Source of the DNA: Actinomycetota bacterium
Lineage (GTDB): Bacteria; Actinomycetota; Actinomycetes; S36-B12
Reading direction: 5' to 3'
Assembly (NCBI GenBank): GCA_003456155.1
Contig: DMPC01000067.1
Location: forward strand, 1 to 8,508
DNA length: 8,508 nucleotides
Position 1 is the stretch's first letter. Every line of letters begins with the position of its first letter. This document shows positions 1 to 7,122 of this stretch, in pieces. A model generated the notes under the pieces. It saw nothing but the letters and a program-made list of their open reading frames with translations, did no database searches and had not been told where the DNA came from. The position numbers were made by a program, and so were the translations under genes.

Positions 1-2381
1 GCATGCGCGGTGGCGGCGAGGAGTCCGCCGAGGCTGGGCTGGGAGCCCCCGGAGGCCAGGGGGGCGGATGCGGCGTCGACGCCGTCGATGCCGGCGTCGA
101 TCGCGGCGATCAGGGTGGCCATCTGCCCGCCGGCGGTGTCGTGGGTGTGCAGGCGCAGCGGGACGTCGAACCGGTCCCGGATCGCGGCGATCAGCACCCG
201 TGCGGCCGGTGGGCGCAGCAGGCCGGCCATGTCCTTGATGACCAGGCCGTGGACGCCGGCGGTGACGTACGCCTCGGCGATGCGCAGGTAGTAGTCCAGG
301 GTGTAGGTGGTCTCGGCGGGGTCCAGCAGGTTGCCGGTGTAGCAGACGGCGGCCTCGACGTAGCCGCCATGCTCGCGGACCGCGTCGATCACCGGCAGGG
401 TGCGCTCGGCGTCGTTGAGGGCGTCGAACACCCGGAACACGTCCATCCCGGACGCCCGGGCGTGGGCGACGAACGCGGCGACGACCTGATCGGGGTAGGG
501 GGCGTAGCCCAGGGCGTTGCGGCCACGGATCAGCATCTGCGTCAGCACGTCCGGCGCCGCCGCCCGCACCAGCTCCAGCCGCTCCCACGGGTCCTCTCCC
601 AAGAACCGCAGTGCCGCGTCGAACGTGGCCCCGCCCCAGCACTCCAGGCTGAACAGGCCCGGCAGCAGCCGGGCCGTCACCTCCGCGCCGGGGACCAAGT
701 CGATGGTGCGCACCCTCGTGGCGAGCAGCGACTGGTGGGCGTCGCGCAGCGTGGTGTCCGTCACCGCCACCGCGGTGCGCCCGCGCAGCCAGCGGGCCAG
801 GGACTCCGGGCCGGCGCCGTCGAGGAGCTGCTTCGCGGTCACCGCCGGCATCGACGCCGGCTCACGGTCGACGGGGAGCCGGTCGCCGGGGTCGCGGACC
901 GTCGTGGTCGCGGTTCCGTGGGGCCGGTTGACGGTGGTCTCCGCCAGCCGCAGCAGCAGCGACCCCGCCTCCCCCAGGTGCGCACCCGGCGTACCCGCCA
1001 TCAGCTCGGGATGCTCGTCCAGGAACGCGGTCGACAGGTCCCCGGCCAGGAAGTCCGGATGCGCCAGCAGCCCCTGCAGGAAGTCGATGTTGCTCGCGAC
1101 ACCGCGGATGACGAAGTCCGACAGGCCTCGGCGTGCCCGCCGTGCCGCGGACGCGAAGTCAGGTCCCGTCGCGGTCTGCTTGACCAGCAGCGAGTCGTAG
1201 AACGGAGTCACCACCGCCCCCGCATAAGCCGACCCGTCTAGGCGGATCCCCGGACCCCCAGGGGACCGGTAGGCGACGATGGTGCCGGTCGAGGGCCGGA
1301 ACTCATCCGACGGGTCCTCCGTGGTCACCCGGCACTGGATCGCCGTCCGCTGGATGCTGATGCCCTCCTGCGCGATCCCCAGATCGGCGAGGGTCTCCCC
1401 CGCGGCGATGCGCAGCTGGGCGAGCACCAGGTCGATCCCGGTGGCCTCCTCGGTCACCGTGTGCTCGACCTGGATGCGCGGGTTCATCTCGATGAACGCA
1501 TACCCGTACCCAGCCACGCTGCGCGTCGCGCGACCATCGGGATCGGTCCAGACGAGGAACTCGACGGTGCCGGCGGACCGGTAGTCCACCTCGTGTGCGA
1601 ACGCCACCGCATCCGCGCACAGCGCCGCCACCAGCTCCCGCGGCAGGCCCGGCGCCGGCGCGATCTCCACCACCTTCTGGTGCCTGCGCTGCACCGAGCA
1701 GTCCCGCTCGAACAGGTGCACCACATTGCCCTCGCCGTCGGCGAGGACCTGCACCTCCACATGCCGCGGCCGGATCACCGCCTGCTCCACGAACAGCGTG
1801 TCATCCCCGAACGCCGCCGCAGCCTCCCGGCGAGCGACCTCGAACACCGCCCGCACCTCCTCAGCCGAATCGACCCGGCGCAGGCCCCGACCCCCACCGC
1901 CACCAGACGCCTTCACGAACACCGGGAACCCGATCCGCTCCGCCTCCGCCACCGCGACCTCAACCGTCGCCACCGGACCCGACGCGGCCAGCACCGCAAC
2001 CCCGGCCCGCTCCGCGGACTCCCGCGCCCGCACCTTGTCCCCCGTCAGCACCAGCGTCGCCGGCGACGGCCCCACCCACGTCAGCCCGGCGTCCACCACT
2101 GCCTGCGCGAACACCGCCGACTCCGACAAGAACCCGTACCCCGGATACACCCCGTCCGCACCCGACGTGTGTGCGATCGCGATCAGGGCGTCGATGTCCA
2201 GGTAGGAGCGCACCGGGTGGCCCGGCTCCCCCACCTGATAGGCAGCGTCCGCCGACTGCCGGTGCAGCGCGGAGCGGTCCTCGTGGCTGAACACCGCCAC
2301 CGATCCCACACCGAACTCCCGCGCCGCACGGGCAGCGCGGATTGCAATCTCACCGCGATTGGCGATCAACAGCGTGCGCAC
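1..2381 (-). CDS. pyc: Pyruvate carboxylase, C-terminal part beyond the left window edge
   Basis: Biotin-dependent cytoplasmic enzyme that carboxylates pyruvate to oxaloacetate with ATP and bicarbonate (anaplerosis, gluconeogenesis). About 793 residues are visible of the roughly 1,125 usual for the family. The biotin carboxylase half starts with LLIANRGEIAIR (4-15) and has the glycine-rich ATP loop KASGGGGGRGLR from K157 and the catalytic EMNPRIQVEHTVTEE (298-312). The carboxyltransferase barrel begins near residue 535, with DTTLRDAHQS (metal-site D542), SLECWGGATFD, FRVFDALND, the expected carboxylated lysine K716 in IKDMAG, and metal-binding H745/H747 in LHTHDT. The rest of this domain and the biotinyl domain are off the window. 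The GTG start at 2381 is preceded by GAGGAG seven nt upstream and leads straight into the conserved N-terminus. Having both halves on one chain argues against acetyl-/propionyl-CoA carboxylase subunits. An insertion of about 10 residues precedes EMNPR. Third positions are almost all G or C. Confidence 0.97.
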   Translation of the reverse strand, partial: MRTLLIANRGEIAIRAARAAREFGVGSVAVFSHEDRSALHRQSADAAYQVGEPGHPVRSYLDIDALIAIAHTSGADGVYPGYGFLSESAVFAQAVVDAGLTWVGPSPATLVLTGDKVRARESAERAGVAVLAASGPVATVEVAVAEAERIGFPVFVKASGGGGGRGLRRVDSAEEVRAVFEVARREAAAAFGDDTLFVEQAVIRPRHVEVQVLADGEGNVVHLFERDCSVQRRHQKVVEIAPAPGLPRELVAALCADAVAFAHEVDYRSAGTVEFLVWTDPDGRATRSVAGYGYAFIEMNPRIQVEHTVTEEATGIDLVLAQLRIAAGETLADLGIAQEGISIQRTAIQCRVTTEDPSDEFRPSTGTIVAYRSPGGPGIRLDGSAYAGAVVTPFYDSLLVKQTATGPDFASAARRARRGLSDFVIRGVASNIDFLQGLLAHPDFLAGDLSTAFLDEHPELMAGTPGAHLGEAGSLLLRLAETTVNRPHGTATTTVRDPGDRLPVDREPASMPAVTAKQLLDGAGPESLARWLRGRTAVAVTDTTLRDAHQSLLATRVRTIDLVPGAEVTARLLPGLFSLECWGGATFDAALRFLGEDPWERLELVRAAAPDVLTQMLIRGRNALGYAPYPDQVVAAFVAHARASGMDVFRVFDALNDAERTLPVIDAVREHGGYVEAAVCYTGNLLDPAETTYTLDYYLRIAEAYVTAGVHGLVIKDMAGLLRPPAARVLIAAIRDRFDVPLRLHTHDTAGGQMATLIAAIDAGIDGVDAASAPLASGGSQPSLGGLLAATAH

Positions 2382-2451
2382 GAAAGGACTCCTCGGAACA
2401 TGGTTGGAGCGGGCGGACGGGAGCAATAGGCGAGTGCCAACGGCCCGCCGG
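2382..2451 (-). other. 70-nt gap between the FAH-family gene and pyruvate carboxylase
   Basis: This is the only real intergenic space in the window. It holds the ribosome binding site of pyruvate carboxylase. I see no stem followed by a T-run that would act as a terminator. A TTGGCA resembling a -35 box is present on the minus strand, but no -10 box lies at the right distance. Read-through from the upstream genes is therefore the simplest view, though a weak separate promoter cannot be excluded. Confidence 0.5.
2389..2394 (-). promoter_or_regulatory. Ribosome binding site of pyruvate carboxylase
   Basis: On the minus strand this reads GAGGAG and ends seven nt before the GTG codon at 2381. 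It decides the start: the conserved biotin carboxylase N-terminus begins three codons after that GTG, so no other start is needed. Confidence 0.8.
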
Positions 2452-3312
2452 TCAGTCGGCTGCAATCAGCAGCTGACGCTGGGTGCCGAGGCGGTCGATG
2501 CCCAGTTCCATGACGTCACCAACGGCGAGGAACGTCGGTGGGGTCATGCCGAGACCGACGCCGGGCGGGGTGCCGGTGTTAATGAGGTCGCCAGGCTCTA
2601 GCACCATGAACTGGCTCAGGTACCACACCAGGAACGGGATGTTGAAGATCATGGTGCTCGTCGTCCCGGTCTGCATACGCTGGCCGTTGACATCCAGCCA
2701 CATGTCCAGGTCCTGCACGTCGTCGATCTCGTCCAGAGTGACAAGCCAAGGTCCGCACGGGTTGAATGTCTCGCACGACTTGCCCTTCACCCACTGTCCG
2801 CCGCGCTCGAGCTGGAACTCCCGCTCGGATACGTCGTTGACCAGCACGAGCCCCGCCACGTGTTCCCACGCCTGAATCGGCGTGGGCAGATAGCGCGCCC
2901 GGGCGCCGATCACGATGCCCAGTTCCACCTCCCAATCGGCCTTCACTGACCCACGGGGCATGATCACGTCGTCGTGTGGTCCGATCACGGTATTGGGCGC
3001 CTTGTTGAACACGATCGGCTCGTCCGGGATCGCCATCCCCGACTCCTGCGCGTGATCCGCGTAGTTCAGCCCGATGCACAGCACCTGATGCGGCCGCGCG
3101 ATCGGCGACCCCACCCGCTGATCACCCAACGAAGTCGCCAGGCCGGAAGCGACCCGGTCCGCCACGAACGCAGCCGCCGCCGCGAGGTCGACCCGGGCGA
3201 GGAAGTCCCCGTCGATGTCGGCGGTGATCTCGGTAATGTCGACGTAGGAGTCGTCGGTCACCATCACGGCGGGGGTCTCGTGGCCGGGCTGGCCGATGCG
3301 GGCGAATCTCAT
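2452..3312 (-). CDS. FAH-family hydrolase, candidate 2,4-diketo-3-deoxy sugar acid hydrolase
   Basis: A 286-residue cytoplasmic protein of the fumarylacetoacetate hydrolase (FAH) family, which cleaves or decarboxylates diketo acids using Mg2+ or Mn2+. Family hallmarks seen: GLNYADHAQE (81-90, with the probable catalytic H86/E90 pair), VFNKAPNTVIGPHDDV (101-116), WEVELGIVIG (metal ligands E128 and E130), NDVSERE (metal ligand D160), KGKSCETFNPCGPWLVT (176-192) and LEPGDLINTGTPPGVG (238-253). The length is normal for the short, single-domain branch. The ATG start overlaps the stop of the upstream dehydrogenase by 4 nt (ATGA) and has AAGGAG five nt upstream. Family members near sugar transporters include hydrolases that split 2,4-diketo-3-deoxyfuconate or -pentonate into pyruvate plus lactate or glycolate. 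Coupling to a hydroxyacid dehydrogenase and to pyruvate carboxylase supports that role here. Acylpyruvase, oxaloacetate decarboxylase or an aromatic meta-cleavage role are alternatives that sequence alone cannot exclude. Family certain, substrate inferred. Confidence 0.93.
   Translation of the reverse strand: MRFARIGQPGHETPAVMVTDDSYVDITEITADIDGDFLARVDLAAAAAFVADRVASGLATSLGDQRVGSPIARPHQVLCIGLNYADHAQESGMAIPDEPIVFNKAPNTVIGPHDDVIMPRGSVKADWEVELGIVIGARARYLPTPIQAWEHVAGLVLVNDVSEREFQLERGGQWVKGKSCETFNPCGPWLVTLDEIDDVQDLDMWLDVNGQRMQTGTTSTMIFNIPFLVWYLSQFMVLEPGDLINTGTPPGVGLGMTPPTFLAVGDVMELGIDRLGTQRQLLIAAD
3309..3312 (-). other. ATGA overlap joining dehydrogenase and hydrolase genes
   Basis: The TGA stop of the dehydrogenase (3309-3311) and the ATG start of the hydrolase (3310-3312) share the sequence ATGA. 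This ties production of the two enzymes together and supports their acting in the same pathway. Confidence 0.9.
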
Positions 3313-6098
3313 GACGGCTCCTTGTCGGGTTCGATCGATAGAGGTGCAGGGACGAGTGCCTGGGCGATGGCCAGGTGCTCCAAGACGTGGACGTAAGCGC
3401 GGCCGGTGGCGCGGGTCATGCCGATCTCGCAGGTCCGGTTCGCACTCGCGTGGGCGGCGGCATGGAGCTCGCGGATTTCGGCACCCTGGCGTGCGCTGGC
3501 AGATGCGGTGAGCTCGGGGTGGAGCAGGCCGCGGTCGCCGGCGAACCCGCAGCAGCCCCAGTCGACCGGCACCTCCACGCGGTCGGCGACGGTGCCCGCG
3601 AGGGTGAGCAGCGTCGGGGTGAGGCCGAGGCGCGTGGTAGAGCAGGTCGGGTGCACCGCCAGCGACGTCAGCCGCCGCGGCGCTTGCGGTAGGGCCGGCA
3701 GGATGCTGTCACTGGTGAAGGTGATCGCGTCGATGACGGTGATCGGCCGACCGTAGGTAGCCTCGAATCGATCCAGAAGGCTGGTCAGACCCTCGGTGCA
3801 GGAGGAGGCATCGACGACGACGGGGAGCCGCGCCCGGTCGGTGGCCTGCCACAGCCACGCCTCCATGCGTTCACGCATTTGCCCGTGCGCGGTGGTCATG
3901 CCCTTGGACGCGAACGGGGTGCCGCAGCAGGTGTCGGCGATCCCCTCCGGGACAGTGACGGCGACGCCGGCGCGATCGCACAGCGCCAGCAGCGCCGCAG
4001 TGACGCCCGGGTAGCCCGGCTCGGGCCCGAACATGGATCCCACGCAGGCCGGCATGAACACCGCTGCCGGGTTCACCGCCGGCCGCGGCTCGCGCCGGGT
4101 TCCACCTGCAGGCAGCCCTGAGTCCCACAGGGGGACGGTGTCGGTGCCGGCGACCCATCGGGCAGCGCGGCTGACCGCTGCAGCCAGGCGCGGCCGACGC
4201 TTGGCTGCAGCCAAAGCCATGGACGCCGTAGTCGTGGTGCGGCCCCAGTTCTTAGCCGCGGTCGACCACGCGCGCTTCTGGGTGGAAGCGGCGGCCTCAG
4301 CTCTCAGGCGCTTGACCAGCGTGCCGGTGTCGATCCCGACCGGGCACGCGGTCGCACACATGCCGTCGACCGCGCACGTGTCCACAACGGAATACCGCGT
4401 CGCAGCATCCAGCTCGCGTACCCGCGCATCCTCACCCGCCTGCTCGGCGCGGGCACGCTCGCGACGCAGTCCGATTCGCTGCCGCGGAGTCAGCGTTAGG
4501 TCTTTGCTCGGGCAGGCCGGCTCGCAGTATCCGCAGTCCACGCATCGATCCACCTCCTGCTCCACTGTTGGAGAGGTCTTCAGGTGCCGCAGGTGGATGG
4601 TCGGGTCGTCGCTGATGACCGCCCCCGGGTTGAGGATCCCGGCCGGGTCGAACACTGCCTTGACCTCGCACATCACCTCATAGAGTTCGTCTCCGTACTG
4701 GCGTCGCACGAACGGTGCCATCATCCGGCCTGTGCCGTGCTCGGCCTTGAGAGTCCCACCGACGCCGAGGACTGCCGCGACGACATCCTCGGTGAAGGCG
4801 GAGAATCGGCGCACCCCCTCTGCTCGACTGAAGTCCTCGCTGATCAGGAAGTGGAGGTTCCCGTCCTTCGCGTGGCCGAACACCACGTTGCCCTCGTACC
4901 CGTGGAGGCTCATGAGTGCGCCGAGTGTGCGGCAAGTCGCGGCAAGGTTGTGCACCGGCACCGCGATGTCCTCGAGCAGCGCCGTGGTCCCGGAGGGCCT
5001 GGCCCCCGCCACTGACGCGTATAGGCCCTTGCGCACATGCCAGAGGTCCGCCCGGGATCGCGGATCCCTGCTCACCTCGGCCGGACGCAGGAGCGGCAAC
5101 GCGCCCAGGGTCAAAGCTCCGCGCGACAGCGTCTCGACCAGATCCTCCGGGCTCAACTCCTGATACTCGACCAGCAAGGCGGCCCCGACATCCCCCGAGG
5201 GCAGCACACGGCGGCCCCGGGGGTCTTTGCCCGCCACCTCGAGTGCGGTTCGGTCGAGAAGTTCGATCGCCGCCGGGCTCGTCGCCTGTATCTCCGGCAG
5301 GCAGCCCGTCGCCCTGTCGACATCCGCGAAGAGCAAGAGGGATGTCGCGGCATGACCCCGCATCGGAACAGTCCGCAGGACGGCCTCGGCAACGAAACCG
5401 AGTGTCCCCTCACTGCCCACCATCAGCCGGGTGAGGATGCGAACGGGTTCCGTCTCGTCCAGCAGGGCATTCAGCGAGTAGCCCATGGTGTTCTTCCGGG
5501 CGAACTGGCGTTCGATTTCGGCCACGGCGTGCGGCCGTGACCGAATCCGATCCCGGAGGTGGAGCAGGGCTGCATGGATCGCCGGTTCTCGCGCCAGGAG
5601 CACGGCATCCGCGTCTGGCTCCCCGGTGTCGAGCACCGTTCCTGAGGCAAGCACCACCACGGCGGACTCAATAGTGCGATAGGCGTTCAATTCCGTCCCG
5701 CACGTCATGCCGCTGGAGTTGTTCGCCACAACGCCCCCGATCGTGGCGGCGACCTCGCTGGCGGGGTCCGGCCCCAGCCTGCGACCGTGCACCTGCAGAC
5801 GGGCATTGACGGCTCGCAAGGTGGCACCCGGCTGGCACCGCACCCTCGCGCCGCCGTCAAGTACCTCGATACCGCGAAACGCCTGGCGCGCTTCAACGAG
5901 GATGTCCTCGGCCAGTCCCTGGCCGGACAGACTCGTCCCACCCGAGCGGAACGTGACCGATCTCCCCGTGCGTGCGGCAACCCTAAGGACCCTGACGACG
6001 TCGTCGACTCCGGTCGCACGGTGGACGGTACGCGGAACTTTCAGAAAGTGCGATGCGTCCCGCGCCAGCGCCTGGCGCTCGACATCAGAGGACCTCAT
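3309..6098 (-). CDS. FAD- and Fe-S-binding D-2-hydroxyacid dehydrogenase, Dld-II/D-lactate dehydrogenase type
   Basis: A 929-residue flavoprotein expected to oxidise a D-2-hydroxyacid (D-lactate, possibly glycolate or D-2-hydroxyglutarate) to the 2-oxoacid and pass electrons towards the quinone pool. The N-terminal FAD domain (about 20-240) shows RSGGTSLSGQG (51-61), a PDPAS...NNSSG stretch (111-130) and GSEGTLGFV (228-236). The FAD-oxidase C domain follows, with GHAKDGNLHF (408-417) and EHGTGRMMAPFV (453-464). A ferredoxin-like part has CVDCGYCEPACPS (C519, C522, C525, C529) and CAVDGMCATACPV (575-587). The C-terminal CCG-type part has TCCGTPFASKG (723-733), HPTC and WGCCGFAG (847-854). Length and order match the fused Dld-II/YdiJ-like family rather than split GlcDEF. 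The start at 6098 sits one nt after the permease stop (TGA-C-ATG). An ATG at 6176 would add 26 arginine-rich residues and overlap the permease by 77 nt, so it is less likely. No clear ribosome binding site precedes 6098. No transmembrane segment is visible. Confidence 0.93.
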   Translation of the reverse strand: MRSSDVERQALARDASHFLKVPRTVHRATGVDDVVRVLRVAARTGRSVTFRSGGTSLSGQGLAEDILVEARQAFRGIEVLDGGARVRCQPGATLRAVNARLQVHGRRLGPDPASEVAATIGGVVANNSSGMTCGTELNAYRTIESAVVVLASGTVLDTGEPDADAVLLAREPAIHAALLHLRDRIRSRPHAVAEIERQFARKNTMGYSLNALLDETEPVRILTRLMVGSEGTLGFVAEAVLRTVPMRGHAATSLLLFADVDRATGCLPEIQATSPAAIELLDRTALEVAGKDPRGRRVLPSGDVGAALLVEYQELSPEDLVETLSRGALTLGALPLLRPAEVSRDPRSRADLWHVRKGLYASVAGARPSGTTALLEDIAVPVHNLAATCRTLGALMSLHGYEGNVVFGHAKDGNLHFLISEDFSRAEGVRRFSAFTEDVVAAVLGVGGTLKAEHGTGRMMAPFVRRQYGDELYEVMCEVKAVFDPAGILNPGAVISDDPTIHLRHLKTSPTVEQEVDRCVDCGYCEPACPSKDLTLTPRQRIGLRRERARAEQAGEDARVRELDAATRYSVVDTCAVDGMCATACPVGIDTGTLVKRLRAEAAASTQKRAWSTAAKNWGRTTTTASMALAAAKRRPRLAAAVSRAARWVAGTDTVPLWDSGLPAGGTRREPRPAVNPAAVFMPACVGSMFGPEPGYPGVTAALLALCDRAGVAVTVPEGIADTCCGTPFASKGMTTAHGQMRERMEAWLWQATDRARLPVVVDASSCTEGLTSLLDRFEATYGRPITVIDAITFTSDSILPALPQAPRRLTSLAVHPTCSTTRLGLTPTLLTLAGTVADRVEVPVDWGCCGFAGDRGLLHPELTASASARQGAEIRELHAAAHASANRTCEIGMTRATGRAYVHVLEHLAIAQALVPAPLSIEPDKEPS
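3318..3323 (-). promoter_or_regulatory. Ribosome binding site of the FAH-family gene
   Basis: Reads AAGGAG on the minus strand, five nt before the ATG at 3312. It lies inside the last codons of the upstream dehydrogenase gene, so the hydrolase can be initiated efficiently on the same transcript in addition to the ATGA coupling. Confidence 0.8.
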
Positions 6099-6099
6099 G

Positions 6100-7122
6100 T
6101 CAGACGAACGCCTGCGGAGTGAGGGCATTGGGTGCGCTGTCCGGCGCGGACTCCGGCGCACGCACACGCCGCACACGGCGACGCAGGAAGTCGAAGCCGA
6201 TTGCCGCGATCATGATGGCGCCCACCGCCAGCGTCTGCCAGTTCGGCTCAACCCCAGCGGACACCAGGCCGTTCGTCATGATGCCCAGCAGCAGCAGTCC
6301 GAGCAGAGTCCCAAGGACGGTACCTCGTCCGCCGAAGATGCTGGTTCCGCCGATGACGACCGCAGCGATCGACGTGAGTTCCCAGCCCGCACCGATCGTG
6401 TTCGAGGCCGACGCAAGCGCACCCATCTGCAAGACACCGGCGAGTCCGGCCGTGAACCCGCAGAAGGCGAAGGCTCCGACAAGCACTCGACGAGTCGAGA
6501 TACCCGCCAAGGCTGCTACAGCCGCGTCGCCACCGACTGCGTAGACCCGGCGTCCTGCACGCGTGAAGCGCAGGACGAAACCCGTCACCACGAGGAGCAC
6601 AAGCATCAGCACGAAGGGTGCAGTCAACAGGCCCACCTTGGCCAGTCCGAGATCGGTGACGAAAGGTGGGAGCGGGAATACGGGCTGCCCCTTCGTGATG
6701 AACACGGCGAGGCCACCCGCCATGTAGAGGGTGCCAACCGTGACGATAAAGGAGGGGATCCCGATCACGGTCAGTGTCCCGTTGATCATGCCGACGCCCA
6801 CACCGACCGCGAAGGCCACAGCGATGCAGATCGGCAGAGGGATGTCGGACACCATCATCTTCGCGCTGGTGACCGCGCATAGCGCGGCCACCGCTCCCAC
6901 CGAGAGGTCGATGCCGCCGCTGATGATCACAACGGTCTGACCGATGGCGATGACACCCACGAAGGTCATCGAGGCGAGGATCGCCAGCAGATTGGCCGTC
7001 TTGAGGAAGGCTGGGTTAAGTAGGGCGAAGACCACTCCGAGGATGAGGATGAATGGGATGAGTTCCGCTCCCTCCGGAAGCGAGCCGAACCAGCGCCGGC
7101 GAGGCGAGTGCGCACTACTCAT
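6100..7122 (-). CDS. Sugar ABC transporter permease, RbsC/XylH type
   Basis: A 340-residue integral membrane protein of the branched-chain amino acid/monosaccharide permease family (BPD_transp_2), forming the channel of a sugar importer. Hydrophobic segments lie at roughly 20-38, 43-64, 73-90, 96-120, 122-145, 163-187, 213-235, 250-265, 266-288 and 296-312. Family motifs are SGGIDLSVG (68-76), the cytoplasmic coupling stretch RVYAVGGDAAVAALAGI (192-208) that should contact the ATPase, and GGTSIFGGRGTVLGT (258-272). The tail after 312 is arginine-rich and then polar, so cytoplasmic. The ATG overlaps the end of the ATPase gene by 8 nt. Only a weak GGGAAG lies upstream at long spacing, so translational coupling is likely. 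The partner ATPase is adjacent, and the solute-binding protein must be encoded elsewhere. The family is clear; the transported sugar cannot be read from the permease. Confidence 0.95.
   Translation of the reverse strand: MSSAHSPRRRWFGSLPEGAELIPFILILGVVFALLNPAFLKTANLLAILASMTFVGVIAIGQTVVIISGGIDLSVGAVAALCAVTSAKMMVSDIPLPICIAVAFAVGVGVGMINGTLTVIGIPSFIVTVGTLYMAGGLAVFITKGQPVFPLPPFVTDLGLAKVGLLTAPFVLMLVLLVVTGFVLRFTRAGRRVYAVGGDAAVAALAGISTRRVLVGAFAFCGFTAGLAGVLQMGALASASNTIGAGWELTSIAAVVIGGTSIFGGRGTVLGTLLGLLLLGIMTNGLVSAGVEPNWQTLAVGAIMIAAIGFDFLRRRVRRVRAPESAPDSAPNALTPQAFV
7115..7122 (-). other. 8-nt overlap between ATPase and permease genes
   Basis: The permease ATG (7120-7122) lies before the TAG stop of the ATPase (7115-7117), in another frame. 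This overlap is a usual sign of translational coupling between transporter subunits made from one transcript. Confidence 0.85.

Noticed and set aside
99..192. Two copies of the hyphenated palindrome GATCGCGGCGATC (99-111 and 180-192), which could be taken for operator sites.
   Set aside because: Both fall inside pyruvate carboxylase and encode the same Leu-Ile-Ala-Ala-Ile run on the minus strand with preferred codons. Chance through coding is the simpler explanation.
3..1241. Long plus-strand open frame of 412 codons, with other plus-strand frames up to 2429.
   Set aside because: It lies antisense to pyruvate carboxylase, whose conserved motifs run through the whole stretch on the minus strand. 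The translated product is low-complexity Gly/Arg/Gln-rich with no family motif, as expected for a GC-rich shadow frame.
2410..2440. TTGGCA on the minus strand as a possible -35 box for a pyc promoter.
   Set aside because: No -10-like hexamer is found 16-18 nt downstream; the sequence there is GC-rich.
2409..2448. GCGGGC and GCCCGC inverted arms in the gap before pyruvate carboxylase, a possible terminator stem.
   Set aside because: The arms are only 6 nt with a loop of about 28 nt, and no T-run follows, so it is not convincing as a terminator.
6099..6176. Longer dehydrogenase start at 6176, giving 955 residues.
   Set aside because: It would overlap the permease by 77 nt and add an Arg-rich tail. 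The start at 6098 directly after the permease stop leaves about 14 residues before the conserved DASHFLKVPRTV stretch, which fits the family.
5707..6882. Plus-strand open frame of 391 codons opposite the dehydrogenase and permease.
   Set aside because: Its product is a highly charged, His/Arg/Glu-rich sequence without domains, and it crosses two genes that are well supported on the other strand.
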